A DNA stretch of 7,247 bases from Akkermansiaceae bacterium (GCA_023301545.1 JALZUI010000121.1:1-7247), one strand, 5' to 3'. Counted from the stretch's first letter, positions 1-7,119 are shown. The notes: generated by a model from the sequence alone, not told the origin. A program made the numbers and translations.

Positions 1-3000
1 CAATTAAAGACCTTTAAACTGGCAGAGGGATTTGAGATCGAGCTCGTGGCTTCCGAAAAACATGGGGTGGTAAACCCTATCGATTTAACCTTTGATAATC
101 AGGGCCGTTTGTGGACTCAAACCGCACGCATGTATCCCTTGGACCCAGTCGCAAGAGTCAATTTCTCTACCGCTCTCAAGATGATGAAAGATCCTAATCT
201 GGAGAAGGATTACCCCAATGTTTCAAAAATTAAAAAACTCTATACCCTAGAGGAAAGGGGAACAGATCAGGTTCTTATTTTAGATAATCCTGAGCTTCCA
301 GCGACGGAGCCGCTTAATGTTTGGGCTGAAGGGCTAAGTATTCCACAGAGTATTATGCCTTATAAAAATGGTTGCTATATTGCGCATGGCTCTGAGTTCC
401 TTTATTTTGAAGATACTGATGGTGACGGGAAGTCGGACAAGGAAGAGTCCGTTATCTCAGGTTTTGGTTTTTTCGATACGCATACGATGGTGCATTCAAT
501 CGTGCGTGCTCCAGGAGGTTGGCTGAATTTCTCACAGGGAGCATTGAATTACGGAGTGGTGACCGTTAATAAGAGCGGTAAAGAGCTTAAGGTCTCTTAT
601 GCTAAAAACTTACGCTATAGTTTAGATGGTGAAGATTTAGAGATCATCGGGATCGCCCGTGATAATGTCTGGGGTTACCAAATCAAAAAAGATGGTCAAT
701 GGTACGCAACCTCAGCAAATGATAGTGGTCGCTCCGTTCTGCCATTTGAGGACCAAACGATGGTTAGTGGAATCGGGGGGGATAAAATCCGTCCTTACCA
801 GCAGCCTGTTTCTTATGCTCATGATTTCAGAGTGGGAGGAAGTGGGATTTCTGGTTTAGCCTTTTCGGAAGATGGCGAGTATGGGTTTCCTGAAGAATGG
901 GCTAACGATGTCGCATTCCTAGCCAATCCGATCACACGTACGATTAACGCCGTTCGAATTGATCGTGAGACGGGTGGAACGGTGAATGCAGAGCTCCTTT
1001 CTGATTTGTTAACCTGCTCCGATGAATGGTTTCGCCCTGTTAATATAGAGTTTGGCCCCGATGGGAGTCTTTATATCGCAGATTGGTATAATAAGATTGT
1101 ATCGCATAATGAGGTGATCAGAGATCACCCAGATCGAGATCGTAAACATGGTCGTATTTGGCGTATTAGGCATGAATCACAGAAGCCATTAGAGGTTCCT
1201 AACGTTGCTAAGGCTGATAACAATGCTCTACTCACTCACCTTTTGAAGGGGAATACCTTGTGGGAGCGCCGGGCTGCTTGGCAAGAAATTGTAGATCGTG
1301 GTGCAACCGAGTTAACGCCTATGATCGCAAAGGTTATTACAGGGGGCGCTCAATTCACTCCTGACATACAAATTTTGGCATTATGGGTGCTAGAAGGGTT
1401 AGGTGGATTCCAGGAGGATGTTCTTACCAAGGCGATGGCTAGCGATAATGGCAACGTCCGTCGTGAGGCGATTCGCTCGCTCGCTAGTTATGAGCCGTCA
1501 GCTGAGATAGCGGCAAAGCTACTCAAGCCCTACATTAACGATTCTAATGCAATGGTACGTTCCCAAGTGATCAGAACCCTAGAAGAGGTAGGAGTGGCTA
1601 ATGATGATACAATCGCCCTATTAGTAGAAGCTTGCCGCGATGCTAGCGCTCAAAACCTTTTTGGAAATGGTTATGAGCAGAACTTTGAGCGTTTTCTGGC
1701 TCGTAAGGCTTTAGAATCTTACCAAGGAGAACTTGAGTCCTTTTTAGCTAGTGGTCGCGCTAAGGAGTTCTCTTCAGCCAAGCTCCTTTGGGCGGGGCTA
1801 GCTCTGCCCAAAGAAGCGAGTATCAAGCTCTTTCTAAATAATTGGGAGTCTGTATCCCAAGGGGAATTAGACCCTAATATCTTTGCTTCCATGACGCATT
1901 TACTAGGGAGTTCTGAGATTGATGCGGTAACGAAATCTGTTTTCCGTGAGCGGGCAGAAGAGGTGATCTCGCTAACGCTTGGTAATATGGATACTGTGAA
2001 TTTAAACAATTTTAATAAGGCAATTGCTCCTTATGTAAATGGGTTACTAGGCTCTGATGATGAGGCGAATATTAAGAAAGGAATCAGCTTCATAAATCAG
2101 TTGTATTCAGGAAATCACACTAAACAGGTTCAGGGGTTACTTACTAGTCAGTCAACCTTGCGTGCACCTCTTATTAAGGCCTTGGGTAATGATCCTAAGG
2201 TGGCGCCTAAAGTGTATTCGGGACTCTTTGCTCTGCCTGATCTATCCTTTTCTGATCAACTTTCGTGCATTGCAAGCCTCGCAGTAAAAGATACAGCGGC
2301 CGCTACTAAGATCGCGAACTCGTGGTTCCCTGGATTATCTGAATCGGATCGAAATCAAGCGATTGAACGCCTCTCACACACTAGAGGAGGTGCTCGTATT
2401 CTGCTGGGCCTCATCTTGAAGAAGGCTCTGCCTATCGAGGCTCTTGGATTTGACGCCACTAACCGTATTACGAAATTAGCGGGCAAAAAAAATAAAGAGT
2501 TTGCTAAGTTAGCTAAGGTAGTTGCGAAAGCAGAAGAGGATGCGCAGGCAGCCCGCCACACTAAAATTCAGTCGTATGTAAAAGCGGTCGACACCCTTAA
2601 GGGGAATCCACAATTAGGTCAGGCATACTTTGGGGCTTGTCAGGCTTGTCACATGGTAGGGAATACGGGTATTGCTGTAGGTCCACCACTAGACGGAGGT
2701 GCTCACCGTACTGTGGAGCACTTGATTACGGCGATCGTTAGCCCAGATGATGCGGTGGAGGGCGCATATGCACTATATGCTGTCGTGCTTAAGGACGGAC
2801 GAGTTATTGAAGCGATGCTTAAGAGCAAGACGCAGACTGGTATTACCATGATCGGAGCTGGGGGAGCGGAGACATTTGTTCCTGCGCACCTCATCGCAAG
2901 CTCGGGCAATGTTGGGATTCGTTCCTTTATGCCGAAAAGCTTTGGAGTAATGCCAGATCAATGGATGGCAGATCTCGTTTCCTACTTTAAGACTATTAAG

Positions 3001-3003
3001 TAA
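1..3003 (+). CDS. PVC-type membrane-bound dehydrogenase / HEAT / cytochrome c domain protein, 5' partial
   Basis: The frame is open from base 1 to TAA at 3001-3003 (1000 codons). The first codons (QLKTFKLAEGFEIEL) match the usual beginning of this family's N-terminal domain, so the real start and any signal peptide lie left of the window; the GTG at 46 is an internal Val. Counting residues from base 1: a propeller-like dehydrogenase region fills about 5-390, with a calcium-loop-like DTDGDG at 138-143, DWY at 361-363 and HGRIWRI at 383-389. HEAT-like helical repeats follow at about 405-530, then a poorly conserved helical region. A C-terminal haem-binding domain (TIGR02603 type) has CQACH at 880-884 (bases 2638-2652) and a likely axial Met at 977 in SFMPKSFG. 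By family the protein is exported or periplasmic and may pass electrons from an oxidised sugar-like substrate to haem; this is inferred, and its substrate is unknown. The family is typical of Planctomycetes and Verrucomicrobia. Confidence 0.93.
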   Translation, partial: QLKTFKLAEGFEIELVASEKHGVVNPIDLTFDNQGRLWTQTARMYPLDPVARVNFSTALKMMKDPNLEKDYPNVSKIKKLYTLEERGTDQVLILDNPELPATEPLNVWAEGLSIPQSIMPYKNGCYIAHGSEFLYFEDTDGDGKSDKEESVISGFGFFDTHTMVHSIVRAPGGWLNFSQGALNYGVVTVNKSGKELKVSYAKNLRYSLDGEDLEIIGIARDNVWGYQIKKDGQWYATSANDSGRSVLPFEDQTMVSGIGGDKIRPYQQPVSYAHDFRVGGSGISGLAFSEDGEYGFPEEWANDVAFLANPITRTINAVRIDRETGGTVNAELLSDLLTCSDEWFRPVNIEFGPDGSLYIADWYNKIVSHNEVIRDHPDRDRKHGRIWRIRHESQKPLEVPNVAKADNNALLTHLLKGNTLWERRAAWQEIVDRGATELTPMIAKVITGGAQFTPDIQILALWVLEGLGGFQEDVLTKAMASDNGNVRREAIRSLASYEPSAEIAAKLLKPYINDSNAMVRSQVIRTLEEVGVANDDTIALLVEACRDASAQNLFGNGYEQNFERFLARKALESYQGELESFLASGRAKEFSSAKLLWAGLALPKEASIKLFLNNWESVSQGELDPNIFASMTHLLGSSEIDAVTKSVFRERAEEVISLTLGNMDTVNLNNFNKAIAPYVNGLLGSDDEANIKKGISFINQLYSGNHTKQVQGLLTSQSTLRAPLIKALGNDPKVAPKVYSGLFALPDLSFSDQLSCIASLAVKDTAAATKIANSWFPGLSESDRNQAIERLSHTRGGARILLGLILKKALPIEALGFDATNRITKLAGKKNKEFAKLAKVVAKAEEDAQAARHTKIQSYVKAVDTLKGNPQLGQAYFGACQACHMVGNTGIAVGPPLDGGAHRTVEHLITAIVSPDDAVEGAYALYAVVLKDGRVIEAMLKSKTQTGITMIGAGGAETFVPAHLIASSGNVGIRSFMPKSFGVMPDQWMADLVSYFKTIK

Positions 3004-3025
3004 GAGCGGTCTTATAAATTATTAA

Positions 3026-3056
3026 ACGCGTTAGGTGGAAACAAAACCTAACGCGT
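3026..3056. terminator. Bidirectional hairpin between convergent genes
   Basis: A perfect 11-bp inverted repeat lies here: ACGCGTTAGGT at 3026-3036 and ACCTAACGCGT at 3046-3056, with a 9-nt loop. It falls 22 bp after the stop of the cytochrome gene and 14 bp after the stop of the Dabb gene on the other strand. On the - strand the stem is followed by an AT-rich TTAATAATTTAT stretch. On the + strand the downstream tract (GATATTCTT) is only weakly T-rich. The position between convergent units and the perfect stem support a shared terminator; neither side has a textbook poly-U run. Confidence 0.75.
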
Positions 3057-3070
3057 GATATTCTTACCCT

Positions 3071-3394
3071 CTAAAAGGTGGCGTTATCGACGTCAAAGTC
3101 AAAAACAACGAGGCTTTCTAACTTAGGTTGTACGAAGTCGACGACCTTAAGGTGTACTGGGTGAGGGAGGTAAGCGTCGCGTGACTCAGGGCTATCAAAG
3201 GTCATGATGAACCCGTGAGTGTAGCCGTCGTTAAGTCCCTCGTCTGATTTGTATGGGCCGTTTTCCATGCTCAAGAGTCCGTCGATTTGACCGACCATCT
3301 TTTGCATCATGGAGAAACTTTCCTCAATTTGCTCAGGGGTTACTTCAGGGTTGAATTTAAATACGCCGAAATGGCGGGTTACTGGTGTACTCAT
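3071..3394 (-). CDS. Dabb (stress-responsive alpha/beta-barrel) domain protein
   Basis: This 107-residue protein covers about one Dabb domain (Pfam PF07876). It starts with the family's first strand (RHFGVFKFNPEVTPEQIEE, residues 7-25), followed by the helix with a QKMVGQIDGLLSMENGP pattern. Next come the central THGFIMTFDSPESRDAYLPHP segment and the closing strand LESLVVFDFDV. The paired HP near residue 77 in the AYLPHPVH segment is typical of the family. Dabb proteins are small dimeric ferredoxin-like barrels; some relatives act as cyclases or bind small hydrophobic ligands, and most bacterial members have no assigned reaction. There is no signal peptide, so it is probably cytoplasmic. The ATG at 3394 lies 1 bp after the UPF0261 stop with no clear Shine-Dalgarno sequence, which suggests translational coupling as the last gene of the operon. 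The fold is confident; the substrate is unknown. Confidence 0.9.
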   Translation of the reverse strand: MSTPVTRHFGVFKFNPEVTPEQIEESFSMMQKMVGQIDGLLSMENGPYKSDEGLNDGYTHGFIMTFDSPESRDAYLPHPVHLKVVDFVQPKLESLVVFDFDVDNATF

Positions 3395-3395
3395 A

Positions 3396-4598
3396 TTATT
3401 GGTTAATTAGTTGAATGAGCTCTTGGGCTGCGCGAAGAGCAAAATTAGGGTGGTTGATATCTGTATTGATCTCGATGAGATCTCCTTGGTAAGTCTTCTT
3501 TATAGCAGAAAAAAGTGCCTCGTCAGCGGCTGCATCATAGAAGGGCTGTCCTTCTTGGGAAATGACACTGATTCCTTTGGTTGGAATGATCATTTTTGTA
3601 GGTGCTGGATTGGCATTTGCTTTTTCTGAAATGATTTGACCCAATTCTGTGCATTCATCTACATTGGTACGCATGAGCGTGACTTGCGGGTTGTGGATGT
3701 AGAAGGTGCGCCCTTCAAATTCAGGTGGGACACTGGAGCGTTCGCCAAAGTTGGCCATATCAAGACATCCTGGAGCGATTACAGCGGGGGTTTGGGCTGC
3801 CGTCATGGCATCCATTCGAGTTTCTCCAGCGGAGAGCGTGGCTCCTGTTACTTCATCTGCCCACTCAGTAGTGGTAAGGTCTAATATGCCAGCAACCATT
3901 CCTGTTTCGATCAGAGCTTCCATCGTTCGGCCTCCCATTCCAGTAGCGTGGAAAATGAGGACTTCAAACCCAGCTCGTTCTAGCTCTGCGGTTGCCAAGT
4001 TGATACATTCGGTCGTATTTCCAAACATACTAGCGACAATAAGGGGCTTGTCAGAATCAGTTATCAAATCAACCTGCATTTCCACCATGCCACAAATGGC
4101 TCCCGCGGCTCGGGTGAAGAGGAGTCGAGAGATGCTGTTAAGTCCTGCAACATCTACGATGCTAGGCATCATGACAATGTCTTTCGTACCTACGTAGTGA
4201 GCGGTGTTTCCGCTTGCTAAGGTAGACACCATCAACTTAGGAAAACCAATGGGAAGGCCGCGCATGGCGGCGGTCCCAATCGCGGTTCCACCACCTCCAC
4301 CCAGAGAAATGATTCCATCGATTTTTCCATCAGCTTGTAATTTCGCTACGAAGAGGGGAACGGCCTCAGAAATCGCAACGACGCATTCACCCCGATCCTG
4401 CTTCTGATAGAGAGCAGATAGATCTACTCCAGACGCAGCAGCTACGTCATAGCGCGTGTAGTCAGGAGTGACCTGTGGCTCACCATAAGAACCCACATCG
4501 ATTAAAATTGGGGTGTGACCTTTTTGCCGAATTAGGCTGGCGACAAAGGCGTGTTCGAGCCCTTTGGAATCTAAGGTTCCTAATACGGCAATATTCAT
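3396..4598 (-). CDS. UPF0261 family, Tm-1-like ATP-binding domain protein
   Basis: This 400-residue protein matches the UPF0261 family (Pfam PF06792) over its full length. The N-terminus is a Rossmann-like strand, MNIAVLGTLDSKG, at 1-13. A glycine-rich loop LGGGGGT lies at 99-105, followed by STLASGNT (125-132), the conserved KDIVMMPSIVDVAGLN stretch (139-154), MFGNTTECI (191-199), FHATGMGGRTME (216-227) and LDLTTTEWADE (239-249). In tomato Tm-1 the equivalent domain binds ATP and Mg and blocks tobamovirus replication; in bacteria its biochemical role is not established. Domain order and length match a stand-alone N-terminal half of Tm-1. The other half is encoded by the gene just upstream, only 4 bp away. 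No clear Shine-Dalgarno sequence precedes the ATG, so translation probably depends on coupling. It is predicted to be cytoplasmic and to work with the TIM-barrel protein. Confidence 0.93.
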   Translation of the reverse strand: MNIAVLGTLDSKGLEHAFVASLIRQKGHTPILIDVGSYGEPQVTPDYTRYDVAAASGVDLSALYQKQDRGECVVAISEAVPLFVAKLQADGKIDGIISLGGGGGTAIGTAAMRGLPIGFPKLMVSTLASGNTAHYVGTKDIVMMPSIVDVAGLNSISRLLFTRAAGAICGMVEMQVDLITDSDKPLIVASMFGNTTECINLATAELERAGFEVLIFHATGMGGRTMEALIETGMVAGILDLTTTEWADEVTGATLSAGETRMDAMTAAQTPAVIAPGCLDMANFGERSSVPPEFEGRTFYIHNPQVTLMRTNVDECTELGQIISEKANANPAPTKMIIPTKGISVISQEGQPFYDAAADEALFSAIKKTYQGDLIEINTDINHPNFALRAAQELIQLINQ

Positions 4599-4602
4599 CG
4601 GT

Positions 4603-5475
4603 TTATCGGATGCGCTTTACAGGAATAGATTTAAACTCCGCTGTGAGGTCTCGGATTGAGCTCTCTACTGCGAGACGCTCGATCGAAGATGCTCCAACGA
4701 AACCTACTGTATCAGTATGTTCATTGATGTAAGCGGCGTCAGAAGGAGTGGCGATCGGGCCTCCGTGAGAGAGGACTAGGGCGTCTGGGTTTACCGAATG
4801 TGTGGCTTCGCAGATTTGCTGAGTGAATTTAGCGGCGGCATCGAGGCCTACAGCGGCGTCGGAGACCCCAATAGATCCACCAACCGTACAGCCAACATGG
4901 GCAATGACGACATCCGCACCAGCTTTGGTCATTTTTTGAGCTTCCTCAGGGGATCCCACGTACACGATCGAGAACAGATCCATCTTGTTCGTCGCTAATT
5001 CGACACAGTCGATTTCCTTCTGCATACCCATCGCTGTTTCTTCCAACGAGGTTCGGAAGCTACCGTCAATGATTGAGTGAGTTGGAAAGTTATTGATCCC
5101 GGAAAAGCCCATGTCTTTCACTTGCTTTAACCAGTGCCACATGCGGCGTCGTGGGTCAGAGGCATGGACTCCAATACAGACGGGGATTTCATTAACAACA
5201 GGGAGAACTTCGTACTCTCCGATCTCCATCGCGATTTCATTGGCGTCACCATAAGCCATCATACCAGCGATAGAACCATGGCCCATCATGCGAAAGCGGC
5301 CTGAAGCATAGATAATGATGAGGTCAGCGCCTCCTTGCTCAATAAATTTCGCAGAGATGCCAGATCCAGCTCCAGCTACGATGATAGGTTCTCCTTTAGA
5401 GAGGGTGTCTCTTAGGCGTTCATTGACTTCACTACGGGTGTAAGGGTTTCCGATTCCGGTGTATGGGTTAGGCAT
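4603..5475 (-). CDS. Phosphoenolpyruvate hydrolase family TIM-barrel protein (Tm-1 C-terminal-type)
   Basis: With the start at 5475 this is a 290-residue TIM-barrel protein of the PEP_hydrolase / TIM-barrel signal transduction family (Pfam PF09370). Visible family motifs are NPYTRSEV (10-17), GAGSGISAKF (35-44), YASGRFR (56-62), GDAN (76-79), NNFPTHSIIDGSFR (128-141), AHVG and TVGGSIG (192-203), SHGGPI (236-241) and GFVGASSIER (258-267). This domain forms the C-terminal half of tomato Tm-1. The family name implies a phosphoenolpyruvate-like substrate, but that reaction is not well proven and should not be taken as fact. The start is uncertain. ATG 5520 and TTG 5529 are in frame and would give 305 or 308 residues. 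ATG 5520 has a weak AAGTGA upstream and would leave a tighter 27-bp gap. I chose 5475 because the extra segment is AT-rich, polar and outside the family core. The gene lies downstream of the reductase and 4 bp before UPF0261. Confidence 0.9.
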   Translation of the reverse strand: MPNPYTGIGNPYTRSEVNERLRDTLSKGEPIIVAGAGSGISAKFIEQGGADLIIIYASGRFRMMGHGSIAGMMAYGDANEIAMEIGEYEVLPVVNEIPVCIGVHASDPRRRMWHWLKQVKDMGFSGINNFPTHSIIDGSFRTSLEETAMGMQKEIDCVELATNKMDLFSIVYVGSPEEAQKMTKAGADVVIAHVGCTVGGSIGVSDAAVGLDAAAKFTQQICEATHSVNPDALVLSHGGPIATPSDAAYINEHTDTVGFVGASSIERLAVESSIRDLTAEFKSIPVKRIR

Positions 5476-5547
5476 AAGATTGTGTTTTTTAGATGGGGAA
5501 ATTAAGTGGTTTTTTGTCATTAAGGTCAATCACTTAATGGCTTCGCT

Positions 5548-6570
5548 TTACCCCATAGAATAAGGGAATTCAGCGCAGTAGCTATCTATGCGCGTGATGA
5601 TCTCTGGGGTAATTTCGAAGTCTGCAGCCGCTAGAATGGGTGCAAGTTGGTCGAAGTTAGAAACCCCGATGAGTGTTGAGGCAACATAAGACTGGTGCAT
5701 GCTCCAAGCGGTAGCGAGAGTGACGGGGTGGGTTTGGAGCTCCTGCGCTAATTCTAAAACCTTAGCGGTCAGAGCCAAGCTGGTGGGATTTACAAAACGC
5801 TCGGCCATTTGCTTTTGGCGAGGTGCCCCGTTGGTCAGGTAGTGATGAAAGCGAGAATCGGCAGGGATCTGGTCTGTGTTATATTTGCCCGAGAGAACGC
5901 CGCCAGCTAAGGGACTGTAGGGGAGTAGGCTTACGTTCTCTCGCTCACAAATCTCCGCTAATTCGTCTTCGAAGCGGCGGTTGTTGATCGAAAAATTATT
6001 TTGGATCGTGTCATAGCGTCTCCAATTATATTTGTCGGCTATCCAGAGAGATTTCATCAGCCCGTAGGCATTCTCATTACTACATCCGATCGTGCGCACT
6101 TTTCCTTCTTTAACCAGTTGGTCTAGAGTTTCCAAAGTGTCTTCGACTCGCATGCCATGGTCTGGCCAGTGTATTTGGTAGAGGTCTAGGTAATCAGTTC
6201 CGAGGCGTTGCAAACTTCCCTCGACTGCAAGGCGAATATGATGCCCATCGATGGCGGCATTGCCTTCGCGGACGGGCGGATTAAACCATCCATGCGCAGG
6301 GCCTGCTATTTTTGTAGCGAGGAGGACTTCATCCCTACTGCGTGACTTAAGCCATTCACCGACCCATTGTTCGGTTAATCCCGCGAGTTTCTTGATGGGC
6401 GGGACAGGGTAGATTTCAGCGATGTCTAAGAAATTGATTCCATGTTCCAGAGCGTGATCCATTATACGAAACGCTTCCGTCTTATCTGCGCATTGCGTTC
6501 CAAAGGTCATCGTGCCGAGACCAATTTCGCTGACCATTAGTCCGCTTTTTCCTAGGCGCCTGCGTTTCAT
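5548..6570 (-). CDS. Aldo/keto reductase, Tas-like
   Basis: This 340-residue NAD(P)H-dependent oxidoreductase belongs to the aldo/keto reductase superfamily (Pfam PF00248). The catalytic tetrad is complete: Asp49 and Tyr54 in DIAEIYP, Lys87 in ATKIAG, and His134 in YQIHWPD. The N-terminal LGKSGLMVSEIGLGTMTFG is the usual first strand and loop. Cofactor-contacting motifs follow: GCSNENAYG, QNNFSINNRRFE, LLPYSPLAGGVLSGKY, and the late STLIGVSNFDQL. The segment AEIYPVPP followed by a long loop and TEQWVGEWL is particularly like E. coli Tas, which has a similar length (about 346 residues). It should reduce carbonyl groups of an aldehyde, ketone or sugar, but the substrate cannot be read from sequence. 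Its ATG at 6570 overlaps the DUF2237 stop by 4 bp (ATGA), and AGAAGAATT just upstream gives a moderate ribosome-binding site. It is cytoplasmic and the second gene of the operon. Confidence 0.95.
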   Translation of the reverse strand: MKRRRLGKSGLMVSEIGLGTMTFGTQCADKTEAFRIMDHALEHGINFLDIAEIYPVPPIKKLAGLTEQWVGEWLKSRSRDEVLLATKIAGPAHGWFNPPVREGNAAIDGHHIRLAVEGSLQRLGTDYLDLYQIHWPDHGMRVEDTLETLDQLVKEGKVRTIGCSNENAYGLMKSLWIADKYNWRRYDTIQNNFSINNRRFEDELAEICERENVSLLPYSPLAGGVLSGKYNTDQIPADSRFHHYLTNGAPRQKQMAERFVNPTSLALTAKVLELAQELQTHPVTLATAWSMHQSYVASTLIGVSNFDQLAPILAAADFEITPEIITRIDSYCAEFPYSMG

Positions 6571-6965
6571 AATTCTTCTGTTGAAAAGTGTTCTTTCATC
6601 GCCTCCATAGGGATGTATTCAAGAGCCCGTTCGTGAGTTGCTAGCGGGTTTAGTTTAGGTGCACATCCTGCATCATACGCTTCTTTCCATCGTAGTGCAC
6701 AGAGGCACCAGCGATCACCGTCTTGCAATCCTGGGAAATTGTACTCAGGATGCGGGGTAGAAAGATCATTCCCACAGGTCTTAGAAAACGCTAGGAATTC
6801 GGTCGTCATAACAGCGCACACTACGTGCGCCCCTTCATCCTGGAGGTTCGTGTGGCAAAACCCGTCGCGGAAAAAACCGGTGCGAGGTGAGCTGCAACAT
6901 AATTCTAACTCGGAGCCTAATACATTTTTCGCCCGTCGAGGTTCCGCTTCACTATATGAAATCAT
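6567..6965 (-). CDS. DUF2237 family cysteine-rich protein
   Basis: This 132-residue protein matches DUF2237 (Pfam PF09996) over nearly its whole length. The diagnostic blocks are NVLGSELELC (14-23), TGFFRDGFC (29-37), HVVCAVMTTEFLAFS (47-61), GNDLSTPHPEY (65-75) and FPGLQDGDRWCLCALRW (77-93), ending in the ATHE segment. There are eight cysteines (23, 24, 37, 50, 64, 87, 89, 101); those at 23, 37, 50, 87 and 89 lie in the blocks I recognise as conserved, which hints at metal binding or redox chemistry, although the family's function is unknown. No signal peptide is present. ATG 6965 is the only conventional start: upstream the frame has no ATG, GTG or TTG before a stop at 7017-7019. No Shine-Dalgarno sequence precedes it. 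It is the first gene of the operon and overlaps the reductase by ATGA. Confidence 0.92.
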   Translation of the reverse strand: MISYSEAEPRRAKNVLGSELELCCSSPRTGFFRDGFCHTNLQDEGAHVVCAVMTTEFLAFSKTCGNDLSTPHPEYNFPGLQDGDRWCLCALRWKEAYDAGCAPKLNPLATHERALEYIPMEAMKEHFSTEEL

Positions 6966-6971
6966 AGGTGA

Positions 6972-7000
6972 AAGGTATGAGTGATACGACCCGCAAGCAA
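6972..7000 (-). promoter_or_regulatory. Possible promoter of the five-gene operon
   Basis: On the - strand TTGCTT (6995-7000) and TACCTT (6972-6977) are separated by 17 bp, a sigma70-like spacing. Both hexamers are imperfect. The -10 match lies only 6 nt before the ATG of DUF2237, which would put the transcript start at or next to the start codon and would explain the missing Shine-Dalgarno sequence. This rests on pattern only; read-through from the tRNA gene is an alternative. Confidence 0.25.
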
Positions 7001-7015
7001 GGCCTAAAATAGGCC
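7001..7015 (-). terminator. Hairpin after tRNA-Leu, possible terminator
   Basis: GGCCTA at 7001-7006 and TAGGCC at 7010-7015 form a 6-bp stem with a 3-nt loop, 21 bp after the tRNA 3' end on the - strand. A T-rich tract (CTCTTTTTCTTTATTTTTAG) lies between the tRNA and the hairpin, with a weak TTGCTT after it. Together these could end the tRNA transcript before the DUF2237 operon. The stem is short and the trailing T-run poor. Confidence 0.4.
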
Positions 7016-7036
7016 GCTAAAAATAAAGAAAAAGAG

Positions 7037-7119
7037 TACCCCAGGCCGGACTCGAACCGGCACGTTCTAGGAACAATGGATTTTAAATCCACAGCGTCTA
7101 CCAATTCCGCCACTGGGGC
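7037..7119 (-). tRNA. tRNA-Leu (anticodon UAA)
   Basis: Read on the - strand, 83 nt fold as a class II tRNA. The acceptor stem GCCCCAG pairs with CTGGGGT, with a G1-U72 wobble and discriminator A73. The D arm contains GGCGGAATTGGTAGACGC. The anticodon stem GTGGA/TCCAT encloses the loop TTTAAAA with anticodon TAA (bases 7083-7085), which reads UUA codons and UUG by wobble. The variable arm is a hairpin, GTTC-CTA-GAAC, as expected for Leu. The T arm is GCCGG-TTCGAGT-CCGGC. CCA is not encoded: CTC follows A73, so the CCA end must be added enzymatically. The gene is intact. Confidence 0.97.

Noticed and set aside
46..48. GTG at 46 as the start of the cytochrome-domain gene
   Set aside because: The frame is open to base 1 and the upstream codons (QLKTFKLAEGFEIEL) match the family's conserved N-terminus, so this is an internal Val in a gene truncated by the window edge.
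3706..4197. 163-codon open frame on the + strand
   Set aside because: It lies wholly antisense to the UPF0261 gene, its translation is rich in Ser, Pro and Arg with no family resemblance, and the - strand frame has strong conserved motifs.
3071..6965. The Tm-1-like pair as a bacterial anti-phage defence island
   Set aside because: Only the plant homologue is known to be antiviral. The neighbours here are metabolic (reductase, Dabb), with no nuclease, toxin, transposase or phage gene nearby, so a metabolic role is better supported.
6739..6984. 81-codon open frame on the + strand overlapping DUF2237
   Set aside because: It is antisense to a clear DUF2237 gene and shows no domain or ribosome-binding site; it is a shadow frame.
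7038..7119. G1-U72 wobble at the end of the tRNA acceptor stem as an anomaly
   Set aside because: G1-U72 also occurs in ordinary bacterial leucine tRNAs such as those of E. coli, so it does not suggest a defective gene.
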